A DNA stretch of 64,000 nt from Theristus sp. LFF4_11 (taxonomy: Eukaryota > Nematoda > Chromadorea > Monhysterida > Xyalidae): NCBI GenBank assembly GCA_030248135.1, contig JASANC010004705.1, positions 1-64,000 on the forward strand, read 5' to 3'. Under the pieces are notes generated by a model. The model ran no database searches. It saw only the letters and a list, made by a program, of their open reading frames with translations, and was not told the DNA's origin. The stretch's first letter is position 1, and each line of letters opens with the position of its first letter. The translations under genes were made by a program, and so were the position numbers. This document shows, piece after piece, positions 31,701 through 44,600 of the stretch.

Positions 31701-33169
31701 GGCAATTAACCTCCAAGGGAGTGAAAACTCGCCAGAGACGTGCTTTCAAACATGAAACGCATTCATGGAAATTGTCTGCTCACTGTTCAGTTCCATCGGT
31801 CTCTTTGTTTAACGGACGAGGAGAGCGAGTCAGTCGAAATAGAAATCACAATATCAAATATCAGAATAGAATGTGTATGTGGATAGATTTATGAAAACTT
31901 TATGCAGAAATCTAAAAAATCGAGCATTTGACCCGTCAGTCAAGTAGCAAAAATGCTTTATTCAAGATAACAGTTTCTGCACAGGCACGGAAGACGGAGA
32001 CAGTGTTTACGGCACCTGGTGGCTTTTGAGACGCGCTAAATATGGTAACTGATACAACAAACACTTTACGCTGCCAACTGATATCCCGGCGCATGCTGGC
32101 CTGGAAACATAAAAACGGAAACGGCTAAATGCATACCGGCATGAACGTCCTTTTAGCAAGAAGCAAGCGAAGAAAAATTGTACTAAAAAGGAACGCTGTG
32201 AAAAGGAAAGAAATCGTAAGACAGCAAAACAACATGCGAACAAATTTTATTCAAACGCAATACATGCAAGGCTTACAGTGCTATGTATTCAGTGCTGACT
32301 ACAGAACAACAGTAGAAATTTGTGAAAGAATCAATTAATTGATGTGAATTTAAAAAAATCGCACATTTATAACCTACTTAGTCTTGGCTTCAAACAACAC
32401 ACTTCTCACACACAGAAAAAGAACTATTTTTAAGGTACTAAAAAATGGAAGAACAATGACAGATAGACAGACGGTCGTCAACAACGGTGAGCACTCACTG
32501 ACAGCACCAATCGCACGTCCGTTACCTGAGCTCTCCAAGACAAATGTTCCGTCAACGCCCAGCAGGCGCAACTGAGTGCTTCGATCACAATCGCGCAGAA
32601 GAGACGCAAAAGCACATTGGAAATATAACGCATTTTTCCATTTCAAACGACGTGCAACCGCGAGAGAGAACTGTGAACAGACAAGTGTGCCCTTTTGCGG
32701 AGCGCCATGTCAACGTGACAATGCTAGAACGGCTGACGCCAGCTGTCGCCACCACGTACGCTTCAGTGCATGCCAAGCGACTTCAGTTCTCTGTTTCCAG
32801 CGGCGCATAAAGACATACACACATACATAAAATTATTTTTTATACTTCAATTATATATGTGACAGTAGCCAAATTTCGCGTTGGCAGAGCGGAGCTTTCA
32901 GCAGTGTATGGACACGATTGGCATTTCAACCACACCAGAAAACGAAGCAGCTGAGGGCTGATTTTTAGAACAGCGGTAATCTCTTTGCAACTAAAACTGT
33001 TACAAAGCAATCGCTGGACGCTGATGCTCTGCAATTCAATGTGCTCATACATGCAGAACGAGCGTCATAAATAAGACGCCAAAAACTACATCATAAAATG
33101 GGACAAGGAGAAGCTTCGCGTCAAGCCATTGTCAAAAACGTCAAAGCATTTCAAGATCCCATCCATGTA
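28755..33169. other. Gene-poor region upstream of the RDL-type gene
   Basis: No recognisable exon on either strand. It is rich in alternating CA/TG and CG-bearing stretches (for example ACACACGCGCGCGCGGC near 29912). It presumably contains the promoter and distal control sequence of the minus-strand receptor gene and part of the divergent interval to the next gene. Open frames here are short or lack ATG starts. Confidence 0.45.
31354..31373 (+). repeat. (CT)n microsatellite
   Basis: About nine to ten CT dinucleotides in intergenic DNA, a pure GA/CT tract. Confidence 0.8.
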
Positions 33170-33553
33170 CAGGGTGGGCCTGAAGTAGTGGGTCACCATT
33201 TGATTGCCTATAACTCTTCAACAGCTATGCCAATTCTGCTGAAATTTGAAACTTGGAGAGTCTCACTTAGATCTGTTTAAAATTTCACTCCAATAAAACA
33301 AAATACATGTGTTTAGCGGTAGGAAAAAACAAAAACAGGTTATATAAGCTTTATTAAAAGTTTAAGGTTCTTGAAAAACCCACCTGGTGATTTTTTTCCC
33401 GGTAACTGTTCGGTTCGGAACACCCTTATTTTTTTGCACAAATCTAAGTTGGACCCTTGAGGACCCTTAAGTTACAAATTTCACCGAAATTGGTAAAGCG
33501 GTTGAAGAGTTATAGGCAACTAAAAAGTCATTAAGTACTTCTGACCCACCCTG
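33170..33553. mobile_element. Non-autonomous DNA element with long terminal inverted repeats (384 bp)
   Basis: The element begins CAGGGTGGGCCTGAAGTA and ends TACTTCTGACCCACCCTG. The similarity continues inward: GATTGCCTATAACTCTTCAA near the left is mirrored by TTGAAGAGTTATAGGCAACT on the right, with matching flanking words for about 90 bp. There is no coding capacity. The CAGGGTG terminus is shared with many cut-and-paste families, but the superfamily cannot be fixed because no clear target duplication is visible. Confidence 0.8.
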
Positions 33554-36500
33554 TCTTCGGCATTTTTAGAAACTTAGACAATTTTGATTAGCCTAAATTG
33601 TGACACACACCATACTGGGCTTCAAATTAAAACAAACTCTTCACAACGTGCTGATAAACAAAATTTACAAACTCCGTCACCCTTAAAATCCAATCTTCCT
33701 GTGCCATAACAATCATAAAACAGAAAGTGGCGCTTGAAATGTGAACCACGCAATCGGAAGTCTATTCAAAAAAGAGAAACAAGCTCGCAGTAATGCAAAG
33801 GAGCTGTTGAAATTCAGAAGCAAGCCACAAAAAAGTTGATTTCTATCAAGTCTAACTGGCAATGACCATCAAGGAAAGATTTATTTCATTCGAAAATAAA
33901 TTGTACAATGTAACAGGGAACATGAAAACGTGATTCGATGTTTTCCGTACCGTGCGCCTTTTTGTACGAGGCAGCGAGAACCGAGGTAAACGAGGTCGAT
34001 TTCGTAAACCTTCACAAAAACAAAAAATGCAAAAGGCTAGTTCAGATAGAAAAACGCTAAAAGGCGGTAAAAACAGCCAAAACAAAACAAAATGTTCAAA
34101 CACAAAAGAAAACACTTGTTTTCTTTAAATATTAAGAAATTAAGAAATTTTTACAATTTTCCAGCAAGTGTTTTGAGTGAAAAATTGCAAAATTGATTAT
34201 GGCTTCGAAAACAAACATTTTCAGATAGATAGCTGACAGAGATATTTTTTAAACAGATAGCAGCTGAGCCAACAAATTCTTTAAGGTGGAGATAGATTGA
34301 GGGGTGTCCATGTCGCATGGACCCCATTGCAGTGGAGGGAGGGAGGTGTCGAAGTTGTTGAGCTGACCCGGTTAAAGTTAGGGTGAAGGGGGTGTCCGTC
34401 CGCGTCGAGTCGACCGGGTTGGGGGATGGGATCTTTCTTTTCTGTTTGTGAGCTTGTCGTCGTCGTCGCCCCCGTGTTTCTTTTTCAAAAATTGAAACTT
34501 GGGTGTGGTGATAAAAAGCTTTTTGATTGGTCTCCATTTCAACAACTCAATCTCAGTCTCAACATCTCTGCATTTCTAACAAGTTTGTGGGGAAAAATCT
34601 CTCTGTTTGCACTTACGGCCAAGGCCCAAAAATGAAATCGGAAAACTAAAATGGGACCGGCATTCGGGAACAGAAAATAAAAAATGCATTTCGAATTTAT
34701 TTTTTGTTGAACCTAACTCTCGTAATAAGAGCCAATCAGCTAATCATAATGGTAAAAAACAATGAGACTTTTTTTTCATGAAATACAGTGAATTTGCAGG
34801 TTAGAAAAAATTGAACGTTTTCTTTACAGACTTTTGTCAGTCTTGTGTCTGCTTCCCGTTTTCAACTCCGCTCTGTCGATTAATACTTTTGCCAGAACCA
34901 CTAATCGTGTCATAATTCGTTAGCGTATCCTGGAGCAATGGGTCGTGATAGTGAGCAGCTTGTCAGTCAGCCTAATTTTGTGTCGTTTTCCCTTTCAGTC
35001 TCGGCTCGGCATTACATTTGCACCACCAAGACAGGACAACAGCAAGAATTTTCAAAATACGTTATTGCACAACTCTATCCAATATAACATGGTTTGATAA
35101 CCACCAACGAATACAAGCTAACAAAGGGCATAAATCGAATAGTGGTATCGGGGATTTTTTGTTGTGATAAAATCAGAACAACAGTTTACAATCGATGATC
35201 GATGAGAATTTCATGGCGCACATAGCGAATGCTCGTTACAACGTTTTGCAATCACAAATCACTTGAATTGAGTCAGTTTTCATGAAATCGATGTCACTTG
35301 GACTTCACAAAAGCCGATAGCACCCATGCACGAAAACAATTGGAGGATAGAAGTATGGACTGGACGGTGAGCGATGACCAAAATGTGAGTGCAGAGGTCG
35401 AAATGCAGGAAAAGTGGGTAAACGTCTGAAGTGTCCAAAACCGTTTGTGGAAATGAGTCAATTTGCGGGATACATCTGGACGGGTTGGAATTTGCGAAAG
35501 TGTCTGGTGGAATGAACTTGAAACCGGGTATTAAATCTAACGAACCTTCAAATTTAGGCTACATCACTGTCCCAAGACACACGTGTATTGTGCACTGTAA
35601 ATGGGAACAATTCGTCTATCGTCACACAAAGAATTCGTCATTGAAGCATTTTGATGTTTCGAACTTTTGCCGCAAGAGCAAACTCGAACTCAATGCTGCG
35701 CATTCTGATAGGTCCGTATCAGTGCTCACATGCGTTTGTTGCACCTGTTATTCGTTGAACTGCTGCAGACCAGCGAAACAGTTTGTCAGCTCCCAGCTTT
35801 TCTGTGTTTGGAAGCCATCAAACAAAAATTGGGAGGTAGGGAAAAACAAAACCGCATTTCCTAATGGAAATATAACCGACTGCTGCAGTGCTTGTTTATC
35901 CGAGTGCCGGCGTCACAGTTTCCCGTCTCAAAGTGAGCGCAAATTATTTTTTCAGGTTGTATGTTCTGTTGGTTTGGATCACTCACTGCACACAGACGTG
36001 CTGAAAAAAACTGTGTCGTTAATTCAGACGACTGGGAATTGACGGTCTTAGCAGTTTTTTCTCCACTCAAACTCAAAAATGTTTGGGTAGAGATATATTG
36101 CCAATAGCGTTTAATTACACTTCTCCATTGCTAGTATGTCTATCGGTTTCAAATATAATTCGAGACCTGCTACAGTTCAAGACCCATTTTTGTTCATCAG
36201 TTACGCCTGGAAGGCGACAATATCACCGATCATTTGTACATCGAGCTTGGCATGTCTGCCTGCTTGATGTTTACTTGTGCACGTTGGCAGGCTGGCAAGA
36301 GCGCGCGTGAGGCGAAGTGCACGAGCGTTGCATTTGCTGCTGCGAATCATTTGCCGCCCGTACGCGACGTTGTCAGTCGCTGTGGCGCATCGTTGATTTG
36401 TATGCGCAAGCGAGCGGCACTCTGCTGAAATGCACGCTCAAGCAAAACTGAGACTGATGGCTCGCTCGAGGCTTACCCTAGGCGTGTGCGCGTCAATTTG

Positions 36501-39500
36501 GGACACCGCACGCATGCATGCCGCGAACGGAAGCGTGCCACATGCACGCGCGGTCACGGCCGACTAAATGCATCAAAGTGCTCGTGTGTATTTTGTCATT
36601 TTTGAGCTTTTATGAAGTTTTGCACTGGCGTCGTTTCTCTCGGCTTTCAACACGAAAAAAACCGGACGGACAGAGAGAGATAAACAGAGTGCATTTGCAG
36701 TTAGTTAGCGCATGTATGTCAACGTGCGTGTGTCTGCAAGGATGTGCTGCTGGTTGTTCACTCCCGCGCACCCGCCCTGCCATGCCGAAAACGTCTGCGG
36801 TTCTGACCACGTGTGCTCTCTGCGACGTGGACACGGTGGCTCTGCATTTAGTTAGATACAGGATATACCCAGCTTTGCACATACATGGAGGTAGGAAAGA
36901 GCTGTTAAAACTGTCACTCATGTGCTTGTGTTTGTGAATATCTCGTTTTTTGAACAGTTTTCGGCGCACAGGACACGACCGAACCGATACATGTACATAC
37001 ATATACATACATGTGCGTGCACGCACCAGTGCGCTAATAGACTTGGACGCTTGCGCTTCAAATAACACGAGCTTGACATAAACAAAATATTGTCGCCGTC
37101 GCCTCGATCCGGCATTCCGCTGCTAGTTGCGAATGACACCGCTTACGTGTGCATGGATCATCCGGCTTTTTCTCGACACTCTCATTTTCACTGTAAATTC
37201 AGTTATACGCACCGACAATGTCGACAAAGTCGCTGTTTAAGAACGCGTTAAACGATCCGTTCTGAAGATGAATAGGCAGATAATTGATGAACGATGTTCT
37301 TGTAAACGTTTGTTCCGATACTATTGCAGAATTTTGTATTCACAGTTCGCCAGTATATTATGCATACGGGTGTGTGTGTACATATTCAACATCACAATTC
37401 ACAACCATTTTGAGCGAACTGGATCGAAATTCGAAAACACCAAGAAAGCGCCACCACACTACAAGAAATTGAAGATGGCAACGCATGTAACGGTGGTCAT
37501 GGCGGTGGCAATGGTGGCAAGCTGCTCATTTCTTGCGAATGCGCCAATTACCAGGTGAGTGGAATTTCATGCAATTTCAGAGAAATAAAAAAACGGCAGC
37601 AAAACCAACGTGTACACAACAGCTAGACGCAGACAACCAGAAGCAATATTATGAATGGCAACAAGGTGAATACACGCGTATCATTGCAAGCATCAAGCAA
37701 GCCAACCGCTGCATTTTTAAAGACACATCCAGCAGATATTGAAAAAAAACGCGCAATGCACTTGACGATTGTTTTCCCTTTCGCCACCTCCGGCCCAGAA
37801 CCAGGTTACCTAATATTGATTACCTGTGTGCCTGTCTGGTCTGTGGCCTTATTTTTAAAATATCCGCCTAATATGCAAAACTCAACATGCAAATGTGTAG
37901 CGAGCTTTACGGACTGACAAATGACTTCCATAAAACGAACAAAGAGACAAACAAATGGAGTAAGTCGCATTCATGTGCAGCATGCCAAAACGTGAATATG
38001 ACTTGAAAACGCTCGCGTGGAAACTGCAAATTGGCGCTTATGCAGTCCGCAAAAGCACATGCCTGCAAAACTCTACGAACAATTAGCGGAGTCGCATCTT
38101 GAAGTTCAGAGAAATTTCAGAACAATCAACGAAAAAAATAGAAAACTTTAAAAAACAACAGAGAACAACCAACAACACCGAACGGCTGGCATGTGCCGTT
38201 GCGACAGACGCGCTCGCGGCTGCACAAAAACGCGCCTACAACAATAATATTGGATGATGTTCATTTGAAATGACATCGCCCTGTATGTGACTGGTGAAAA
38301 ATACACAAGCCGATATCATAGTTTTATTGTTTTGCTTTGTTGCGAGCACACCGCTTGCAACAGCGCCGCTGCTGATGTCGAAAGCAAAATGTATGAGGCC
38401 GGACGCGGCTCACGTTGGCTGCCCGCGACGCTGTTTCACCAAACCAATAATAAATCCATAAAAACTCCGGCCACTACTCAAATCGGTGTCACTCACTATT
38501 CTCCCAAATATCAAAACCGATTCTACATATTGACATTTACGGTCGATTTCATGTGATTTTCAGTGGTGAAACGCCGCTATGTTTGTTTGTACAATTGTTT
38601 TGACGTCCGTGTACTTGCTGATTTAGCTGCGCATTATACAACATCACTCATGGGCTCTGTTTCGCTTTCAATCCAAAGAGTTCAGTCTTTTAATTGCACC
38701 GATCTTTTCAATTATTGTACCTGGCTTGTGGGTTTGATCGATCACTTTGATGTAAACATGCTCACGGTTCCTTCGTGTGTGGCATAAAGGGTCACAAACG
38801 GTTTGATGTGATGAGCATAGAGCCAAAAAAGTTGGTATTTTTGAACGTCCATTGATCAAGCGCCCCAGAACACCACGCTTATCGGGTGCCGGGCTGTTTT
38901 GTTTTGCGTTGCCAAGTTTTCAATCATGCACCCCCGTCTGTTTTCATATATTTTTGCTATCACACTGATTAGAAAATGTTCGGTTTGGTTCATCATATAT
39001 ATATAGTTTTTCGCGGCCAATCCAACCATCATACAACCGGTAGATGACTTTTTATCATGCTGCCCAATTCCTGGCGGTCACAAGCAGCGCATGCTCGCAG
39101 CTGCTCATAGTCATTAGGCTTGTATCAGTCTGTAAATTGCGCCTCAATTCGTTGTGATCGAGCAATGCATTTGTAAGTAAGCTTGCTGCAGAGTTGACGT
39201 CGTGTTGAGCAAGGAAAGGAGCGATTTCCACGTCTTCACTCTTTCAATGAAATGTGACAAGCGAAATTTCGCTTCGAAACAGTGATTTGCAGGTCTCTTT
39301 GGACACATGATCATTCATTAGCGATTTTTATGGCGCAATCTTTGAAATATGTACATTGCAAAGTAAAAACAGTGAGCTGGTCAAAAATCTGAAACCGTCT
39401 GGAAGATCTTTGATTATTAATTTTTGGTAAACTTTCTTGCGATGTGACAATTTTTTTCCAGATGCTAGTGAGTGAACAACATAAACCATAGTCGGAGTAT

Positions 39501-41618
39501 GCAAACCAAAGTGCACTCATGCTTGTTATTGAAACTTTTCGTACGCATTACGAATACAGCACACAATTGCAGATTTACTATACACTATAAATTCTTTGAA
39601 TTCTTCTGTATGATCTGTACGATTTTCTGATTAAATTTAGGAAAGTCTATGTCTGTTGAATGAACTACGTTTCTGTCATTTCAACCCAAAATGTTTGGAC
39701 TGCCAAAAAAATTCAGCTTGAAAAGGCGCTGATGCTTTGGCAGAGAAAACCTTTTTTCTGGATAAGAGACTGAAAAGTGGTCAGCCCTGTGTTGGAGCGC
39801 TCGTTTTGAGCAACCGTGCTTGGTGCACAAAAAATGCTATTCAGCCGACCAGAAATAATAACTTCAACATCCGTATCTTGAAAAGTTGTGAATTGTTCAG
39901 AATAAAACATCGTGATTATTTTTCATTACCACACCACCAAATACCGTATTCATCAAAAACTGTTGGAATAAACGTGATTTTCGTTGCAGATAAGCAAACA
40001 TGCTTTTTCAAGAAACTTTTTCTGTAGTTTTCCAGCAAAACATAAAAGCAATTTGAATGTGTGTGCGCATAACCACAAGATTCGAGTTATTTATCAAAAA
40101 ACACGCCCGCGCCGATTAAGATAGCAGTTAGTTGGCTCGGTGTTTGGCCAGCCACAACTAAAAAACGACGGCAAAAAGTGTCGCCCCGTGTTTGGATTAT
40201 TATTCAAACGGTTTTTCGGGGCGTCCCCGCTGCTGTTTTTTATCCGTCTGACATTCAAGTCTGCCAGATGCGTGAAATAGATCATTTTTGTTGTCTTCTG
40301 ACTGTGTGTACTGTCGGATTTTGAACAAATCAATTGTCAGAAAGGTTCATTGCGGTTGAACTTTTTAAATTCGTTTTCACAATTCACGCTTACTTTTCTG
40401 TGGTGGTTCCTGGGAGTTTCCTCAATCACATTCCCGTCCGTGCATTCTACAGTTGCCGCACCTTTCAATTTCTTTGGCCCAGGTCAAACCGATTGTGACT
40501 TGCGTAGCTAAAACACACACGCGGCGGTTGGGTGCTTACGAATGTCGGCTCAGTGTGGTTTGCTCGTATGGGCGTCTGGTACACTGCAATCTACGACAGC
40601 TGTCAAAAATTGTCTTGTCGCGATATGACGGGACAAGAAAATGGAACACCAAGAAGAACTACTATGCTAGTTGTACATAGTTATGTGCTTTTTGCATAAA
40701 CTGCACTGAAACATACGTGCGTACAATGTACATATGTGGCAACGAATGTGCTCGTTTGTAACAACCTGCATTGTGTTTATGTTGCACCACACCTATACAT
40801 AATCGTTCGTTTTTGAACATTATTGAGAAGCAGAAAAACATATGTTCCTTCAAAGTACATGCACCTCTCGGGACCTCTTTTTGCAACCGGGCAACTTGCC
40901 GTGTTCCCGTTCAGGAAAAATAGGTTCAAATTATGTCTCTGCCATGTTGCAGTGCATGTCGATAATGAGCTGTGAACCCCGCCCTGTGTTGCTTCGGGAG
41001 ACTGCGGCTAGCCTGGAAATTGCTCATTTCAAACTATGTGCTCAAACTGCCGACAAAGTGTTTCTCCACAGTGTAAATGCCTCATGTCTCCGATCGTTTC
41101 GTTTTTGCCGAAATAAACTGTCTCTTCAATTGCACATTTGCATTTCTCCTTTGTCGTTGTTCAACCGTTCATTTGCCTCGCGAATAATTAGGTCGTTCGC
41201 TAAACGTTGCAATAAACCGATTTCGCATCGAATGAAAAGAAGTTACTAAATGACTGTGACTAAAGTTGGTATACAGTAGTTAGTGCCGCAAAATCCATTT
41301 CGCCATCATTGTCAACATTGGGTCTCCTTTCAGGTTTGTGCAACCAAATTCCGTGCACGCTTTCCGCACTCTGGATCTATGAGCGACAAATGAAGCTACA
41401 ATGTGTGGCAATTTGATTTTTTAAACGCGCATTCAGCTCCATGATAGGTGATTGTTATGGACCTGAAAGGAATCGGCCTCCCACTGCCATATCCTGCCTG
41501 GACAAAAAAATGCTCAAAAAGTGCCGCAAGACACACTCACGATAATATTCAAAGTTACTAAAACGCTTGAAATACTAACACATCAGCATTGATTGCACAC
41601 AACAACACATCACACACA
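33554..41618. other. Gene-poor region between divergent receptor genes
   Basis: I see no exon with recognisable similarity. The region is AT-rich with scattered CA/TG runs and an AT tract at 38994-39004. The longest forward frame (35431-36042) starts with GTG and has no domain. It probably holds upstream and control DNA for the plus-strand receptor that starts at 41619. Confidence 0.4.
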
Positions 41619-44600
41619 ATGCAATGGGGCCAGCATCACTATTTCATTGGTTGCGTGATTCTGTACAGCGCTGCAACCGTGCGTCGTGGCGCGACATTCT
41701 ACAACGAGACCCTGATCAAAGACATCACCAGGCTGCTGGACACACTCCTGGACAACTATGACAAGAAACTACGACCCGGCCACATGGGTATAGCCTGTGT
41801 TTTCAAACGTGTCGTACCGAAATGACGTCATATGCATCAAAACATATGCGCTCGTCGTGAACCATAATACTGGCTTTTAGTTTAGCTGGTTCCTTTCCTT
41901 CGTTTGAGCAATTCCGTTGAACGTGAAATTAACTGAAATTCCGACACCTTTGCAGAAGAAACGGGCGTTTTCCAAATAACTGAGCAAATGACGTCATTTT
42001 GGTTTGACACGTTTGAATAAATTTGCAATAACGTTTTTCAATAACCAACTTGGTGAACTCACCCTTTTTAAGAGCACCCACTCGTGGTGACGGTTGACAT
42101 GAGCGTTCGCAGCATCGGACCCGTGTCCGAACGTGACATGGTAAGCGACGAATCGCGACTAACGTGTTTCACAAAACTTAAAAAAAAACTCAAGAAAACA
42201 ATTCGCTGCGATTATCCGTGCAGGAGTTTTCGCTCGACTGCTACTTCCGTCAGTCGTGGCAGGACGATCGGCTGGCGTTCGTTGGCGGGCCGATGAAGAA
42301 ACTGTCGCTGGCCTCGAAAATGCTCGAGAAACTCTGGCGGCCGGACACGTTCGTGCAGTTTGCTTCTTTGGTCCTGTTCTGTTTGGAAAATGTTTCTGTT
42401 TTTGTTGATTCAGCTACATCAAGAACGGCCGTCAATCGTATCTGCACAAGTTGACCATACCGAACGTGTTGCTGCGGGTGTCCGAAGATGGAAACGTGTA
42501 CGTGTCGCAGAGGTTGGCGACTACTTTCTTGGAATATTTTTATAGGTTTCTATAATCTCACTGAGTCTGTTATTTAAAAATAACTGGACAAAAAATACTG
42601 ATGACCAAGATACTAAGACTGACCAACCATTGGTTACTGCCCAGTATTGGTCAGTATTTTGGTCAGTTTTTTTATTTCAATGTTGATAGATAAGAAATGC
42701 GACCAAGTGCGTCGTTTGTGGAAAACAAAACTGCAAGCAAGTGCTCGTTTGGCAGACTGACGATTCGCTCGCGGTGTCCCATGTTCCTGCGCAAGTTTCC
42801 CATGGACACACAGGCGTGTCCACTGTACATCGGCAGTCTCGGCTACGGCCAAACGGACATACAGTACCAGTGGAAGGCGAAGGTTGATCTCGACGATGAA
42901 CTGAATGAACTGGCGCAGTACAAACTCTCAACGGTGCTCTCTTCAAGCACAATTGAGCCGGATAAACGCGGCGAGAAATACGGTCTGTGAAATGGGCATC
43001 ACCAAAGCTCTTAAGCGGCATTCATGAAGCAGTATTTCGTGACGCGTAGCTGTGTTAAAATATTGCTACGTGGACATTAAATACTGGGTCATGAATGCCC
43101 CGTTACGGTGCCACTGTAAAAGCTACTAAAATGGCTATTACAAACCGCATTTAGTGTCTCAACACGTGAGTAGCCGTCTTAGTAGGTCCAATTTCATTGA
43201 ACATTCACTGCTAACGTTTCGTTGTGTTGTGTGCTTAACGGTTGTGTTTTCAAAGCATTTTTTGCGGTTCGAATGCAGATGACGTGTCGGTGCTGAACGC
43301 GTACTTTGTGCTGCAACGCCAGCAGGGCTACTACGCGCTGCAGATCTACACGCCGTGCACGCTGATCGTCGTGATGTCCTGGGTGAGCTTCTGGATCAAC
43401 AAGGAGGCGTCGCCCGCGCGTGTGCAGCTCGGTGCGTTCGCTTCATTGATTTCTTTGGTTCAATCAGGATCTGTGTGACGCTGTGTGTGTGTGTTCATGT
43501 GCGTTTGGATGAGCTCATTGCAACGGTGCTCTAGCTGTTTTGTGTGGCCCCGTTTTCTCAGTGCAGTATGTTCGTTTAAACCTGTCACTATTTTCGCAGA
43601 ATCAATAATGCGGAGCACGCGAAAACAAAACGAACGGGGAATCGAAGTTGCATAAACATGTTTAGCCACAAAGAAGGTGCTTGATTTCAACCCAACCCGA
43701 TACAACCGTAACCGTTTATCTCGCTGCAATTCAAAATTTCGCATGCTCTGTATTCTGCGAAATAAGTGACAGGTTTAATAAAACATATTTTAGAAGTTGT
43801 AGAAGCGCTGATTTTTGGCAGCAACATGATTCGGCCAATCAACGAGCTAAATTTGAACGCTAACGCGCCGCGCGTCCCTCTCAGGCATAATGACGGTGCT
43901 GAACATGTCGACGCTTGGCCTCGGCCACCGCACTGCGCTGCCGAAAGTCTCCTACTCGACCGCGCTCGACATCTACATCGTCGTCTGCTTCGGCTTCGTG
44001 TTCGCGGCGCTCGTCGAGTATGCGCTCATCAACTTCGCACATCTCGTCTACATGCAACGCACTGTGAGTGTTTGGTTGCAAACGTTTAAGGAAACGAGTA
44101 TGAGTTTATAGGCTGTGTGATTTGAAAAGAACACTGATTGGCTGCAGCATTATTGGAAAAATGAACGCAGCCAATCGGTGCACACCGATGAGGACTCGTG
44201 CGTTTTCACAGTTTTTTTTTCACACCCAATGTATTTTTGCAGCAGCAATCGCTGATGTTTTTCTACGAACAATCTTGAACTGACTGAGACGTCGTATTTC
44301 ACTTGTTTCAAACACTGTCGATTGCACTAGGCAAGTTCGTACATGCGTAAGATCGAGTCCGTGGCAGCTGTACAGTTGCGTCATTACGGCTCCCTAATGG
44401 GACTGGCGGTACGGATGCAGCGCAAGTTTATAGAGTGGCGTAGTGAAGAATGGTTTTTTAAAAGTTGTTTGCGCCGCTTTTTAATCTCGAAATTGCACGC
44501 GCATTCATTGGAAACTTACTTTTTTGGCCTGTTTATGCGACGTGTTCGAATTCGCCGTTTTGATCCGCAAAAATTTTAGATTTTAGCCTGCGTTTGCGTC

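Noticed and set aside
35431..36042. 203-codon plus frame, Cys-rich
   Set aside because: It begins with GTG, has no recognisable domain, signal or neighbour exon, and lies in gene-poor DNA. It could be an exon, but I cannot support it.
37190..37265. Minus-strand stretch with a protein-like look (NGSFNAFLNSDFVDIVGAY)
   Set aside because: It is a short, isolated open stretch with no matching neighbour exon or recognised family; not enough to call.
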